Shown one piece after another: positions 22,196 to 34,430 of a stretch of DNA of 64,000 nucleotides. Origin of the DNA: Takakia lepidozioides (taxonomy: Eukaryota; Streptophyta; Takakiopsida; Takakiales; Takakiaceae); assembly GCA_030704615.1 (NCBI GenBank), contig CM060733.1, positions 32,984,001-33,048,000 on the forward strand, read 5' to 3'. The position numbers and the translations under genes were made by a program. Under the pieces are notes generated by a model. It was not told the origin of the DNA, made no database searches, and saw nothing but the letters and a program-made list of their open reading frames with translations. The first letter of the stretch is position 1. Each line of letters opens with the position of its first letter.

Positions 22196-25100
22196 TTAAA
22201 AGATGCTTTTACATACTTCATTGCTTCCAAGTGCTAGAGGACCTCCGCCTCTTTTGGCTGGTTTGCTAGCAAGGTCGATCACAGTGCCACCACCCTCACT
22301 ATCTTTGAGGCCTTGCTGACCATTTCGGTCACGTCGGGAACCTGGCTTGTAACTGCCACCTGCTTTTCAAGCAAGACAGTTGTTCAACATCTGACTCAAT
22401 TCATACAAATGCATTTACTCAATATATAAGTCAGATTTAATAGCACTTCTCTCCACGTCCTGACCAGCCATTTCTTACAGTAAAACATGATACTGCTGCA
22501 GGCATCTGAGAAATCAGACTATCCAAGCTGAACACTGGTACTTCTCATGCCTGGAACTGTTTCTGTGCACCCCTAATGAGCTTCCTAGCACAGAATTTCT
22601 AACTCCACAAATAGGTAGACCCAGAAACAAGTTACCTGGAACCTCATTCCAAAAGGACGATGCCTCTTGTTTCTTTCTGTCCTTCTCTACCGCTGAAGGG
22701 GTCACCTGCCGTTGGACTTCCCCATTCTCACTGGTTAGTCTCTCACCTTGGACTTTGACATCATTAATCACCCCATCCTTTTTGATGTCCCCATGATGCA
22801 CCACCTGCCGCTCCGGGACTGAAAGAACCCCCAAGGTTGAGCCCCTTACTCCACGAGAGGATCTGCTCCCTGCTTCACCAGATCGAGCTCTTCCAGCTGT
22901 AGTGCTGCTGAGCCCAGCTCCACTCCCAGTTCCTGCATAGTTAAGAGAGGTAGCTCAAATTCACTTGTACTTCTCCACATCTCCACATCTCTTCCCTCAG
23001 CTCAAGAAAACTGTGACTATCCTTGAGTCTGAAGTCTGAACCATACGGCCGTTATTGCCCCAAATGCATGTTATGGTGAGGCTTGTGGCTTTTTGAGATA
23101 ACAAATTCGAATTATAGAATATCACCATCTATTGACCAACTAAAGAAAACACCCATGCTGACCTGACCCGTGAGGAGACTCTGCACCCTGACTATCAGAT
23201 CCTGATCTCCCTCCATGTCTCTGATGGCTTCCCCTGTCCCCTTTGTCGGTCTTTGAAGCCACCTCCACTTCTGGCTGCAAGCTTGTTGGTGGCACAAGTT
23301 CGGACGATGTCACAGGCGCTGTTGTGGGCACCATGGCAATAGAAGATGGCACTACATCTGATCCTACAACACTGTCAGAGCGACGTCGTGGGGTCCAAAC
23401 AGGACGGTCGGGCCTGTCCTTGTTCCTCACACGCCTGGAGTCCTGGCGGTCTGATAGAGACCCAGTCGGAAATCCATCACTAGCAGACAAAGTGCTAGAC
23501 TTCTCCTCCGCATGAACTGGTGCACCACTCACATTGCTCTGTAAGAGCCCAGAATCAGCTTCTGACAGGGAGGGTGCCGGCAACAAGAGTGACAAAGGCT
23601 GGTCTTTGCTGGCCAAGCGAATAGACTGTGGCCGTGGGGGTCGCCTTCCTCCCCTTTCTGACTGGATCAGTGATTGCTGTGTTTGCATTGGTAGTTCCAC
23701 TTTGGCAGAGGCTGGTGCTGTGAGCTGCTGAGAGGCAGGTTGGGAATGGTGGTCCTTTGGTGAAGACCCACCCCGGGGTGATGGCCTTCCTCCAGACTCT
23801 CGGCGATGGTTCTGCTTGCCAGTGGAAGTGATCGACTCTGTTTCCCCTGGTGATGTGGCACGATATGACACCACTACCTGTTGTGGCTGCACAGTACCAG
23901 ATGTTACCTTTGAAGATGCTGGGGACCGGTGACGCTGGTTAGATCCCCCCACACTGCTGACGCTGCTATTTGACACAGGGGAAATTAGTTGTCCAACTTC
24001 CTGAACAAAAGACACAAGATGCAGAAAATTCTTTAGAAGTGAGACAACTAGTAAAAAATAAAGTATGACACCTCTCGGAAGAGTAAATTGTGGTGTCTCT
24101 TGACCCCAAAGGGCTACTGCCTTCCGGTGGGAAGGTGGACACCTTTGTGACACCATTCGGTGGATTGAACCCATAACACTTCCGAGGTGGTATGTGCCCA
24201 TTACCACTGGGCTACAACTTGGTTGTCGACAACTAGTAACTTCAATACAAAGCCAATGGAAAACCGCAAAATTCAAGAATGTCCAAATATGTGAAGAATA
24301 AATGTGAAAGATGAGGACATTAGAACCCCTACCCACAATCACTCATCCAACAGTGTCTATATATCAATGTGAGAGCCTAGTGAACTATGAACTCACATTA
24401 AGAGGTAGCCAAAGATTAAACAGTGTCTACTTCAAAGGTAATAACACACAGACAACAAGAAGGTAAAATCGAGAGTAAACTCTCGGGGCCATTATCTAAT
24501 AATATTTGCACACATCATTTACAAATCAGCAGTCATCAAAATGTCAATTATTTCACTTACAGCAAAAGATTCCTTATTTTTGTCCTTGGCAATTGACACT
24601 TGTTTCCGTCTAGACTCCCGCTTGCTTGCCTCCCTTGCATCTCCAATGCTGACAGTGTCCCCTGAACCTGCTGCAGCAGAAGGACCCTTACCAGATAGCA
24701 GCACCCTGGACCCAGACTGCTCTGTATCTGCTGTGACAATTTGCAGAGTTCCCCCTTCCGAGCCTGCAACAATGTAGTTGATCTACGAGAATAAAACACT
24801 TTGCAATAAAATGTCCCAAGGAAAATGCCAGTCACAGATGATAATGGTTCCCTGCTATCACAAAAAGTAAAATTATGTGTGACCAGGGCCTGCTTATAAG
24901 AATGATAGAGACATCAGGCAAACAACACATACCGATTGATGTTTCTATCGAATCCTTGGATGAGATCATGGTACGATCCTTGCTGAGCTCAACCGGGGGG
25001 TGGCCTGGATTTCCCTTGACGGATGAGACCGCAGCCACCACAGCCTGACGTACCAGCTTCTTTTCCTTGCCTTCAATTGATTCCTTTCTCTTCCGCTCAA

Positions 25101-28100
25101 TCAGCATCTCCCTTTCTCTGCGCTGTTGTTCTTCTCGAGGAGGGCCCGAACCATGTGTTGATGCCTCTTTGTTCAACATTGCTTTGTCGGACACAAACTG
25201 CACATTCGGGAGATGTTGAATGACATATGCATAGTACATTTACAACAGATATACAGCAATTATCTCAATCATCACCTCATACACAGAAAAAACTGACCAG
25301 TCTACCATCTAACTCAAGAGACAATTGGACTTACTGTCACGGTACCAGCCCGGGTTTTATCTGAGCTCCGTTTCTGGGATAGGTTGAATGTGGATGCAAC
25401 ACCTCCAGCTCGCGCAGCTAGCTTGGCACCAGTTGCCATCGACCTCTGGTTGAACAAAACAAATACAGTTTAATCAGCAGTGTCGACCAGTTGAGAGCTA
25501 CATTTTGACTCATTAGCCGTCATCCTGTTGAGAACACCAAATACTGATATCTGGAAAGAGAAGAAGATTACACTTCAGCGACAATATTACTTTCACCTCA
25601 TTGTCTGCTCCAACTCCTGCCCAAATACAAATATAGGACAGAGAGAACAGAAGCTACGACTGTTCAACCCACAAGTGCTTGTACTTCGGTCTCCAGATGC
25701 AACTATGCACATCTTAATTCTTCTACTCCTACCGTATGCTGTCTGTTAGTGTGTACATGTAGACAGGTGCAGTCAACTGCTATCCTTATCAATATCCTTA
25801 TCAAAAGTGCTTGCCTTTATTACCAACTGACATTGAGGGTATTGTATTAGTACTTCTTTGTCACAGCAAAGTGAGTCCTGTGCAGCTGAACCTTAGATAC
25901 TTTGACAGGGAGAGTGGTGCTAGCAGCAAGCCAGAAGAAACCTGAGGAGCAGATTTGGCTGCTCTTCGTTGACGTATAAATTCCATCAATGGGGTCACAA
26001 TCACCAAATCCTTGGTTCCCCCTGCAGCTGCAGATTCCCAGACAACATAAGGGAGGGAAACTTAACGCAAGCCCAACTAGCAAGAATGAAAACAGCCTAG
26101 ATATTCCCATCAGTACTCTTTCAACTCTCCTGAGGTCGACACGACCACAACCATGCTCCAGGTCCAGTAATGGAAGAGATCATGACAGAATCGCCAGAAA
26201 ACAAGACTCCTCGGTTAGATGCATGGAGCATACATAAACCAGCTCACAAACAACATAATTAGATGTAGACAAGCAAGATAGAAAATAGCTTAACCCTTCC
26301 TAGAGAGGGACGATCCTTCAAAAATGTCAACGTGTACCAAAATCTTCGAGGCAACTAGGATGACCCTTGAACTACAGCTAATTAAAGGTTATTTTCTTGT
26401 CTTTAAATAAAGGGGACTCATGCCACATGGATCACTGGCAATAAAAAGGTTGACTGCAATAGGGATGGTCGAAGAGTTGAGACGCATATCTTGTGCGAAA
26501 AATATCATGCAACAATGTGGAAGTGCAGGCTTTAACATACCTAGAGAAGCTGCCTTTTCAGCTTCTCTACGCTCCAGCTGCACCTCCGCACTGGGTAAGA
26601 ACTCTGTGGGTTTCCCCGACTGCTCCAAGAATGCCAAGTAGTCTGGATCTGTAACAAACCAGATTCCACCAGTGTTACCGTAGACCTACAGGGCCACACG
26701 ACCTAATAGGTAAGACAATACCTCGCAATCATGACCCCCTCCCCCACTTCCCAGCTATCCAAACGAAGCCTTCAAAGAACAAATACAGAACAGGAGAACA
26801 AATGAATCTCCCTCTGGGACTTGCCCTTTGCGATGGTTCCCTCCCGGATATCCTTTTTGGATCGAGGTTTTGGCACACGCTGATATGGGGCATATTCCAC
26901 AACTGCTTTGTACTGGGTCCCTGCGGCCAACAAAATTATCTATTCAAAAGACTAGCTGATAGTTGCCGAAGTGAAAAATCTTTGCTACTGCATTACTCAA
27001 AAAGAGATCCCAAACCCTAAGAGTGCAACATACCGAAAGCGAGCACCTTCCATTTTGGCCACAACCGACCATCTGTTCTTGCATGGTAAATCCAGGGGAT
27101 GATCTAGCATGCAATGGACAGTGACTTGAGATGCTGATCTACACAAACAGGAAAGGACATGGAAGCACACCTCTTTCGTTGACAAAAACATGGCCATCAA
27201 AATCATCATAGAAGTCGAGTACATCCTCAGGCTTCTTGAAGTTGATATATGCCCGTGCATGCACCTGCCGCTTATGGCTGCAGAGCAATCATAGAGGCCA
27301 ATGCACAACCCTAGTCAGCGCACAACCGATTGACCTGAACAAATCTCCTCCACCAGAAGGGCCTGAAATCTTCCTTAGAATCAGCTACATACATGTCATA
27401 ACACACTGTCACTTAGGTGTATAGTGTCTATTACGTGGAAGAATCCAACCACTCTAGCAACCCTCCTAAGAGCTTTCAAACTGTCTGCCCTGGGCTGACA
27501 TCCTTTTGAAACATAAGGGAGTTATACAACGCCTCCCATACTGTTCAAGCTCATTTACTACAAGTTGCTGTCATCAGCTCATACTGCTCACAAGGATCTG
27601 AACGTAGTCCCAAATGATAAGAGTGTGTATACATCCTTCCGGTTCGCCTGAACCACCCCTTCCTTTGAGCAGGTGCATGTGTGTGGGTAAAATATGACAG
27701 GTTCAGTGAAATAATCAACACTGAGATCAGGCAATCAAATAACGCACAAGCAGTCTTACAGTCACTCAGATATTGTGGAAAGTCAAATTTACAATATCCA
27801 CATAAAAATTCATGTGTGATTGCTGACAGCACCATGATTGTTTGGAGGGTGGGAACCATTTGTGGTTGCTGGGAAAAAATGAAATTCCGCAGCAATGGTG
27901 AGCTTCAATTGCGACTAGAACTTGAGGAACTGAGTGTCATAATATAGAAGCAAGTCACAGAGCCACCTTCCTAGACAATCCCATCGACAGTAATGTTGAA
28001 CTCTAGTTGCCAGTTAACAGCTATGGCTGTGGAAAGTTGTTCAGCTCTCATTTTTCAAAATATAATTCTCAGTGACAGAAGCTCACACCATTTCACTGAA

Positions 28101-28717
28101 GGCCATGAAGAAGAGCCCTCGAAATTCAAAGCATAATCATGTCCCCTAGTTGACATATCTTCATGAAACCCGAACCGAAATCCCTAGTGAAAGGCAAATT
28201 ATAGATGCAATCACAAGAGAAGGTGATGCGCGTTGATGATCGGCGAGAGTAGCCTCAGAACCAGACAATGTGTTGACCGCTGCCTTGACCATCCAGTATG
28301 CCATGAAATACACACTCTTCCGTCTTAGCAATTCACATTCTAACTGAGTAAACCTTCGTCCATTCTTCTCCCAGGCATAACACCCCAGAAATCAGTCCAA
28401 CATGACGGAGCTGCTCTCCACTGCAGCCTTCTACGTTCTGACACATAAGACAGAGCAAAAATCCAAACATCATTCTGCGAATATATGCATGGGAAAGGAA
28501 AGAGACGTTAATACCTGGATTTTCCTTGATGGAAAGCAATCCAGGTGTACGAACCGGCATACTTGGATGCAATTTGCTCTTGAAAAGCTGCAGGTGACAA
28601 TGTAGGGGGGAGATGGCGCAACACCACCTTGGTGCGCGCCTGCGTATCCTTCATGGTGCTCTCCAGACACCGCCGCCTGCCGCTACTCCCTTTCCACTCC
28701 TGTGCCATGCGCACCAT
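22196..28717 (-). CDS. UPF3: UPF3, nonsense-mediated mRNA decay factor
   Basis: Eleven exons join in phase to an 823-residue protein: 28717-28515, 27277-27171, 26920-26825, 26648-26541, 26021-25942, 25445-25335, 25197-24933, 24763-24561, 24000-23163, 22932-22636, 22359-22196. The N-terminus is the Smg4/UPF3 RNP-type domain: TKVVLRHLPPTLSPAAF, ARAYINFKKPEDVLDFY, GHVFVNERG, TQYKAVVEYAPYQRVPKP. The plant-conserved segment PSAEVQLERREAEKAA follows, then TPLMEFIRQRRA. The later exons are long and disordered, with RNKDRPDRPVWTPRRR, the motif I associate with plant UPF3 C-termini. UPF3 couples exon-junction complexes to UPF1/UPF2. An upstream GA-rich stretch (about 28730-28800) marks the promoter/leader. 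Intron 3 (26824-26649) is of the GC-AG class. A SINE lies in the intron between exons 8 and 9. Confidence 0.9.
24075..24230 (-). mobile_element. tRNA-derived SINE inside a UPF3 intron
   Basis: On the minus strand the head reads GTAGCCCAGTGGTAATGGGC (A box). About 40 bases later comes GGTTCAATCC (B box), as in a tRNA gene. A roughly 70-base tRNA-unrelated tail ends in a T-rich tract near 24060. It lies wholly between UPF3 exons 8 and 9, in the same direction as the gene. It lacks a plausible intact cloverleaf plus terminator, so I call it a SINE and not a tRNA gene. Confidence 0.7.
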
Positions 28718-29179
28718 GTCGTCTCCACCTCCATATCCTCCTTCTCCCTCCCTTCCCCCTTCCTATCTCTTCTCCCTTCTCTCCTCTCTCCCCTCCTCCA
28801 TCGCTGTCACCATAGCCACGTTCCCCTTTTCCCCGAGCCTAGTCCCAGACCTAACCCCAAGTCAGCAGGCCCTGGATGTATGAAATCTGTTATCATCCGC
28901 CGACTACATTACCCTGGAGGCATATGGATGGAAACAATCCAGCTTCAAAGTCATTGAGTGGACAGAAGACATCCAACGTCCCCACCCTTACTTGACTTCG
29001 TCTTGATAGGCATTTCTTTCTCTCTGTTCGTAGTTTAAAAATACTGTTTAGTACGGTATTGTGAGCTGTCCGACGTCTTTACTATAATATAAGATATAAA
29101 TAAATAAACTTTGGATTTAGAAAAAAAAACAATTTGGACTGCCAAAAAGGAAAGGGGGGTGTCCGGAAGGAGCGATAGT

Positions 29180-30340
29180 AAGTTCACCACCTTTTTGCAA
29201 CCTTTCTGCTCTTTGGAGCATTCTGGTAAGCATTAACGCGCGCCCCTCCTCTTCTCCGTTGTGGCCTCCCTCCTTGAAATAGGTAGTGCAAGGAGGTTAT
29301 TCGAACAAATCCCCTTTGGTGGGCTCGGAAGCATGGAAATCTATCTGGGAGGCTTGGGTCAAAATGCGAGCTCATCTCTTTCAAAGAAGGCCGATCATTT
29401 TCGAGGAGGCTTCCAGGCAACCCCTCTTTGGAAACAACAACAGGAACTCGGAAGTTTTCCAAAAATGCTCGAAACGATGGGCTCCATGGAATGTAGCCAA
29501 TGTTAGCCACTTCTCTCACCTATGGGAAAATGGAGCGCTCCTCAACAGATCCATAGCATAGCCACCCCCAGCCTCTCATCCAAAAGATCCGTTGCAGGCT
29601 GGGACTCGCTCGTTCAAGATCTATCTTCAGACTGGATTTCCCTAGGTTCCTTTCCTGTCAACATCAGATCCCTGCCAGCTTGGATGGGACGCAAAGTGCA
29701 GTCAGGGTTGATTGCCCTTTATGCTACTTCAAGATCTGGAGACCTCCCCCACGGATGGAGCTTCCAGGTTATGGAATCGGGCACTCTTTTCTCCCCTGTG
29801 CAATGTCATCTTCAAGAGAATCTTTGTTATGCCATTCGGGTTATTTGCATGGCGACAGGAGAGGCCAACCCTTCGTTGGATCAGGACAGACACACTAACC
29901 CGTTTCTTAATTGGTTCCTTCGTGCTCCAATTTCTCGCATGCAATTCGATCCAGGCGAATGGTCCTGGAAGGACAAAAAGCATACCCCTTTTTTCAAATA
30001 CACGGTGAAACTTGGGGCTTCCCTTCTCAAGCCCTCCTCTCCTTTGGATTCCAAATGGACCCTGAAATGGTCTCACCTCACTGATTGCCCTTCTTCCTGG
30101 TATTGTGTTTGGAAGGATGTTTGGAGAAAAGACATGGCTTCTAAAATCAGTGGCTTCTTATGGAAATTGGTCAATAGAATCCTTCCTGTGAAGGCCCACT
30201 TCTCCGATGGCTCCTTGATTAGTGAATCTTGTAGGTTGCAGGCTTCGGAATCCATAGAGCATTGTCTCTTCGAATGCCCTATAGCGGCAGCTGTTTGGTG
30301 CAAATTTTGGCTTTCTATAATCAATGGAAATAGATTCCCA
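29180..30340 (+). mobile_element. LINE (non-LTR retrotransposon) 3' fragment with zf-RVT domain
   Basis: The coding strand carries the C-terminal part of a plant-type LINE polyprotein. It includes SIWEAWVKMRAHLFQRRPI, then after a frame change SLVQDLSSDWISLGSFPVN and DPGEWSWKDKKHTPFFKYT. The zf-RVT zinc-binding domain follows: VWRKDMASKISGFLWKLVN and ESIEHCLFECPIAAAVW. Reverse transcriptase proper is absent on the left, so the copy is 5'-truncated, as is usual for LINEs. The right end is cut abruptly at 30340 by the LTR of the gypsy element. One frameshift lies near 29540. Confidence 0.8.
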
Positions 30341-30665
30341 TGCCTTGCCCATCGCTATGGCGGCGAGAGAGGCCTCGGGAGGCTCGACTAGAAGAAGACG
30401 AGCCTGCCTACGTCTCACGTGGAGATAACCTCCCCACGTCCCAAGTGAGATTCGCCACCTCACTTGGCACATGGAACCAAATGAAGTCCCAATGCCAACA
30501 AAATACAAATATAAATGTATAATGTCCTCATTAGTTAGAAATAACTATTTCTAACTAATCACAAACAAAACCATGATAGCTGTTGTGCACCTAAGCATCA
30601 TGCCACAACATACATCGTTGTCCAACCACACTTCATAGCATATAGTCCTAGAAAGTCACGCCACA
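30341..30665 (-). repeat. 3' LTR of the gypsy element
   Basis: In element orientation the repeat starts TGTGGCGTGACTTTC directly after a polypurine tract (ACTAGGGGGGCGAT) and ends GGGCAAGGCA. It thus has TG...CA ends and is about 325 bases long. The LINE reading frame stops exactly at its outer edge. The partner LTR is missing. Confidence 0.65.
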
Positions 30666-30922
30666 ATCGCCCCCCTAGTTGGTGATTAGGTCCCTCTAAC
30701 ACCGGATAGCTTGCAAGTATCCACCCCAATAAGATCATCGCTTGGTCTTCAATCGCACAAGTCCCAACACCTAAAGTTGATAGATCAAGAGGTCGGGTGC
30801 AAACGTAGCCCCATCGTTAGTTGTCTTCATGCAATCCATGATCTTCAGCTGAGTATCCATGGCATTGAAGCCCCACTAGCTAGACCTTGGATCACTTGTC
30901 CGCCTCACCATTGTCATGTCCA

Positions 30923-32707
30923 TTACCTCTGTCCAAGGCATCGTGGACACAACCATTCTCCGATAGGAACCTCCTCAAGTGGCGGTGTCAAGCATCTTGT
31001 GTGCCACCCCCTTGAGCATTTGTCACACACCAACATGGTTGCGGCGCCACCAGCATGCCCACATAGCATGCAACTCAACCCTGCAGGTACCACTGCAAGG
31101 TTAGGATCTATCCTCCCATCCACATGTGGAAGGTGACATGGCGTACAATTGCACACATGATCCTTATATACCATGTCATCTCGACCTTCCAGAATCAACA
31201 CTCCTGAAGGCAACACCTCCCTGACCCTTAAAATCACACGTCCTGCGGTGACATCCAAGGTCGTAGGTGCTGTATGCTGCAGATACATATAGTCCCCAGG
31301 GTAGAAATGCCGAACACTTGGCCAATATCCCCCTCCACGTATAGTGGCGTACTTCAATGTGTCTCGGTGTTGGGCAATAGCAAGGTTTTCAAAAGCCATA
31401 GGCGTGACTCTCTTGAACAACTCTGCCCGTTGGGTACATGTTTGTGTCCACACATCTGGATCATCAAGGTTGAGAACTATTACAGCCTCCCTGCGAATAA
31501 ATGCAAGCAAATCCGGCTCTCGGTCGAAGAGAAGAAAGTAAGATGAGAAGGAGGCAAGTGAAGCTTGTTTGCTGAACCTATAGCCCATAGCTAGCCAAGG
31601 CAGTTGAAGGTCCCAATCTCCTAGGTGTCCCTTCTGCAAACCGTACTTGCGCAAACCTTTCTTGACTATCTGAACAACTCTCTCCGCCAAGCCATCAGCC
31701 TCAGGATGATCCCGAGAAGTAGTGCGGTGATCTATCAAGGCTTGCTCACACAAAGCCTGAAACTCCCCCAAGAACTCTCTTCCCTGGTCCGTGAGTACCT
31801 CGGCTGGAGCACCAAAATGGCTAAGCACTCGATCTAAGAATGCATACGCAACCCCCTCACTTGCCTTGTCAGGCAATGCCACCAGTTCAATCCATTTGGA
31901 GAAGTGTTCCACCATCACCAGCACATACTTGTTGTGGCGAATCGTCAATGACAATGGGCCTGCGAAGTCAAGACTCCAACGATAGCCCAAACCCATAATG
32001 GGTAAAGGATGCAATTGTGGAGTAGGGGCGTTGAGAGAAGCCCGCACTCTATCACACACCATGCACCTTGCCACTAACTGTTGCACATCCGTGTGCATGC
32101 CCCGCCACCAATACTGCCCTTGCAGCAATCTATGAGTGCGCCGCACCCCAAAATGTCTCCACTCCTCATGGGCATGGCGTACCAATCGTGCTCGTTGTGT
32201 TGGATGAGGCACAATCCTCACTCGTCCATCCTCCCATACCCGGAGTAGGTGAGTCCCCTCCCACTTGAACATCTTAGCTCGTTGTAGGACCTGATCCCTC
32301 TCCTTAGCAGTCACACTGGCTGCTGTCTCTCCGGTACGAAGGTATGCCAACACTGTTGCATCTTCATGCACATCCTTAGCACCACCAAACTCCTCACTAG
32401 TTTCTGGATCATCATGCACGCTATCTATATGACCAATCGCATAGGATGGACCAGCTTGAGCTCCCATTGCTAGAATACACAAAAAGGCCGATGCATGCCA
32501 TCCTGGCACCATCTCCTCATCCGTCTCACCATGCCACCGAGCTCCAGTATCATCATGCTCGCTCGTGCATGGATTAAGACTCAATCCATCTGCATCCCGA
32601 TTGACAATACCGGCTCGATGCACCACCTGGAAATTGTACTCTTGAAGCATAAGTGCCCACCGTGCAAGCTTCCCTGTAAGCTTGTCTGACTCCATCAACC
32701 ACTTCAA
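30923..32707 (-). CDS. Gypsy pol C-terminus: RNase H tail, integrase and PHD finger
   Basis: The 594-codon frame begins inside RNase H (LARWALMLQEYNFQVVHRAG). The integrase HHCC zinc domain follows (EEWRHFGVRRTHRLL ... CMVCDRVRA). The DDE core comes next: SLDFAGPL, VLTDQGREFLG and DHPEADGLAERVVQIVKKGL, giving the two aspartates and the glutamate at normal spacing. The chain ends in a PHD finger at about 30926-31077: CMLCGHAGGAATMLVCDKC, then SRGWHTRCL and GEWLCPRC, a full C4HC3 set. PHD fingers read histone H3 tails. In chromoviruses this end of integrase normally carries a chromodomain, so a targeting role is inferred. This segment has no internal stops. Confidence 0.85.
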   Translation of the reverse strand: MKWLMESDKLTGKLARWALMLQEYNFQVVHRAGIVNRDADGLSLNPCTSEHDDTGARWHGETDEEMVPGWHASAFLCILAMGAQAGPSYAIGHIDSVHDDPETSEEFGGAKDVHEDATVLAYLRTGETAASVTAKERDQVLQRAKMFKWEGTHLLRVWEDGRVRIVPHPTQRARLVRHAHEEWRHFGVRRTHRLLQGQYWWRGMHTDVQQLVARCMVCDRVRASLNAPTPQLHPLPIMGLGYRWSLDFAGPLSLTIRHNKYVLVMVEHFSKWIELVALPDKASEGVAYAFLDRVLSHFGAPAEVLTDQGREFLGEFQALCEQALIDHRTTSRDHPEADGLAERVVQIVKKGLRKYGLQKGHLGDWDLQLPWLAMGYRFSKQASLASFSSYFLLFDREPDLLAFIRREAVIVLNLDDPDVWTQTCTQRAELFKRVTPMAFENLAIAQHRDTLKYATIRGGGYWPSVRHFYPGDYMYLQHTAPTTLDVTAGRVILRVREVLPSGVLILEGRDDMVYKDHVCNCTPCHLPHVDGRIDPNLAVVPAGLSCMLCGHAGGAATMLVCDKCSRGWHTRCLTPPLEEVPIGEWLCPRCLGQR

Positions 32708-32710
32708 TGG

Positions 32711-33880
32711 CTAGTGATTTGTGACAAGGATGAAGAGATTGCCATAGAGGTAGCATCTGAAATGTGTCACTGCCCATACCGCAGCTAGACACTCCCCTTC
32801 ATAGGAACTATACTTCGCCTCGGCATCATTGTTCGAGCGGCTAGCATATGCCACTACAAACTCTCTTCCCTCATCATCTACATGTGTGAGCACTGCTCCA
32901 ATCCCCAGCATACTCTAATCCGTATGTAGCTGGAAAGGCCGCCCCCGAATAGGCCGCCTCAGAATAGGTGCAGAAGTCAATCGAGCCTTGAGTTCCTCAA
33001 AGGCTTCCTCCTGCTCCTCCTCCCACTGCCACTCCTAACCCACCTTGGTCAACTTGGTAAGAGCCTTTGCAATGCTGCTAAATCCCTCGACAAACCGTCG
33101 ATAGTAGTTTGCCAATCCCATGAAAGCACGAACTCTGCTCACATCCATGGGGCGTGGAATGCATGCAATGGCCTCCACCTTTGTCTGTTGAACACCCAAT
33201 CCTCCAGGGTATATCATGTGTCCCAGATACTCAATCTGATTGTGGAAGAACTTGTACTTTCCGAGGTGTAGTTTCAACCCGTGCACTCTCAAGCGCTCAA
33301 ACACCACCTGAAGGTGTCTCTCATGCTCCTCAACCGTAGTACTAAAGACGATGATGTCATCAATATAACACCGGGCGAAGTCTAGCCCCGCGAGAATCCT
33401 ATCCATGACCCTCTGAAACTCTACAGGAGCATTCTTCAACCCAAACGGTAAGAACCGCCATTGGTACAAACAATCCTTCCCATGTTGGTCAATCCCCCAG
33501 AATGCCGTCTTTTGCTTGTCAGCCTCTTTGATTGGCAACTGGTGGTAACCGGATCGCAAGTCCAATGTGCTAAACACCTTTGCATGCCCAATGGCATCAA
33601 AGATCTTCTCTGGAGTTGGCATGGCATATCTATCGGACTTAGTCTGACAGTTCATAGGATGATAGTCCCCACACATCCTTCTTTCTGTCCAATTGCCATA
33701 GATATCTTTCTTAGCTGGCATCACCGTTGTCGAGGCATACTCCCCGCCTGACAACTCCACCAATCCAGCTTCGAACAACTCCATAGTCCGTAACTGGATC
33801 AATGACCTCTCCATGTCACTATACTGGTAGGGCCTTCGAAAGATTGGCGTGTCACTTGCCAAATCAATACGAATCTCCTA
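32711..33880 (-). pseudogene. Gypsy reverse transcriptase and RNase H
   Basis: From 33862 the frame reads LASDTPIFRRPYQYSDMERS, MPAKKDIYGNWTERRMCGDY, STLDLRSGYHQLPI, FLPFGLKNAPVEFQRVMDRI and the catalytic CYIDDIIVFS box, ending YYRRFVEGFSSIAKALTKL. The RNase H part follows in the same frame: GAVLTHVDDEGREFVVAYAS, KYSSYEGECLAAVWAVTHFR. TAG codons interrupt it at 33878-33880 (just before EIR), 33035-33037, 32915-32917 and 32711-32713. All four lie in one continuous frame, so they are point nonsense changes and not frameshifts. The family normally supplies RNA-templated DNA synthesis and RNA removal. Confidence 0.85.
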
Positions 33881-34066
33881 ACCCTTCAAACTCCCCAAAT
33901 CCTTCAATCCGAAGGCAAAGCAATTCCTATAAGCCCTTAGAAATCTCTGGATCCTCCATCTCTCTTCTCCGGTGACTGTAGGTCCAACATCTGGTTCCCA
34001 ATTGTCCTCAGTGACTGCAACCTTGGGTACACCATGCTTGGAGGTAGGAGACGAATCCTTTGGTTG

Positions 34067-34430
34067 CTAGATAGCAACCTTTTGGGCCTTGTCCGCCCAA
34101 TCTGACTGTGGCGTAGCCTCCACTTCCTCCGCCATAGCCACCTTGAGAACATCATCTGAGCAAGAAACATTCTCAACCTCTTTAAAAACCTTGGCCACCT
34201 TGGCCTCCAGCTGATCCTCAGTCCATGGCTCTCCCCACTCCTCATACTGCTGCTTGAGAGATCCAATGACTCTCTCTTTGCGTATCTCATCCCACATCTG
34301 CCATGGGTGTTTGCAACCCACAATCCTATGCTCGCCCCCACTCACTGCCTCAACCGTCCCGGTTGGCAGGGAGGATGCACTATCTAATGGGAGTGCAGAA
34401 GTAGCCATCAATGATTGCAATCTCCATTGC
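34067..34430 (-). pseudogene. Linker between methyltransferase and reverse transcriptase domains
   Basis: This part of the same frame reads VGCKHPWQMWDEIRKERVIG and QQYEEWGEPWTEDQLEAKV, with many acidic residues and tryptophans. It shows no domain I recognise. It ends at a TAG (34067-34069), after which the RT leader (VTGEERWRIQRFLRAYRNCF) begins in the same frame. Confidence 0.5.

Noticed and set aside
24075-24230. A functional tRNA gene
   Set aside because: A and B boxes are present, but the flanks do not pair into an acceptor stem and a long unrelated tail follows.
28613-28957. Serine/proline-rich + ORFs at the start of UPF3
   Set aside because: They are the complement of UPF3 exon 1 and its GA-rich leader; no motif supports a gene.
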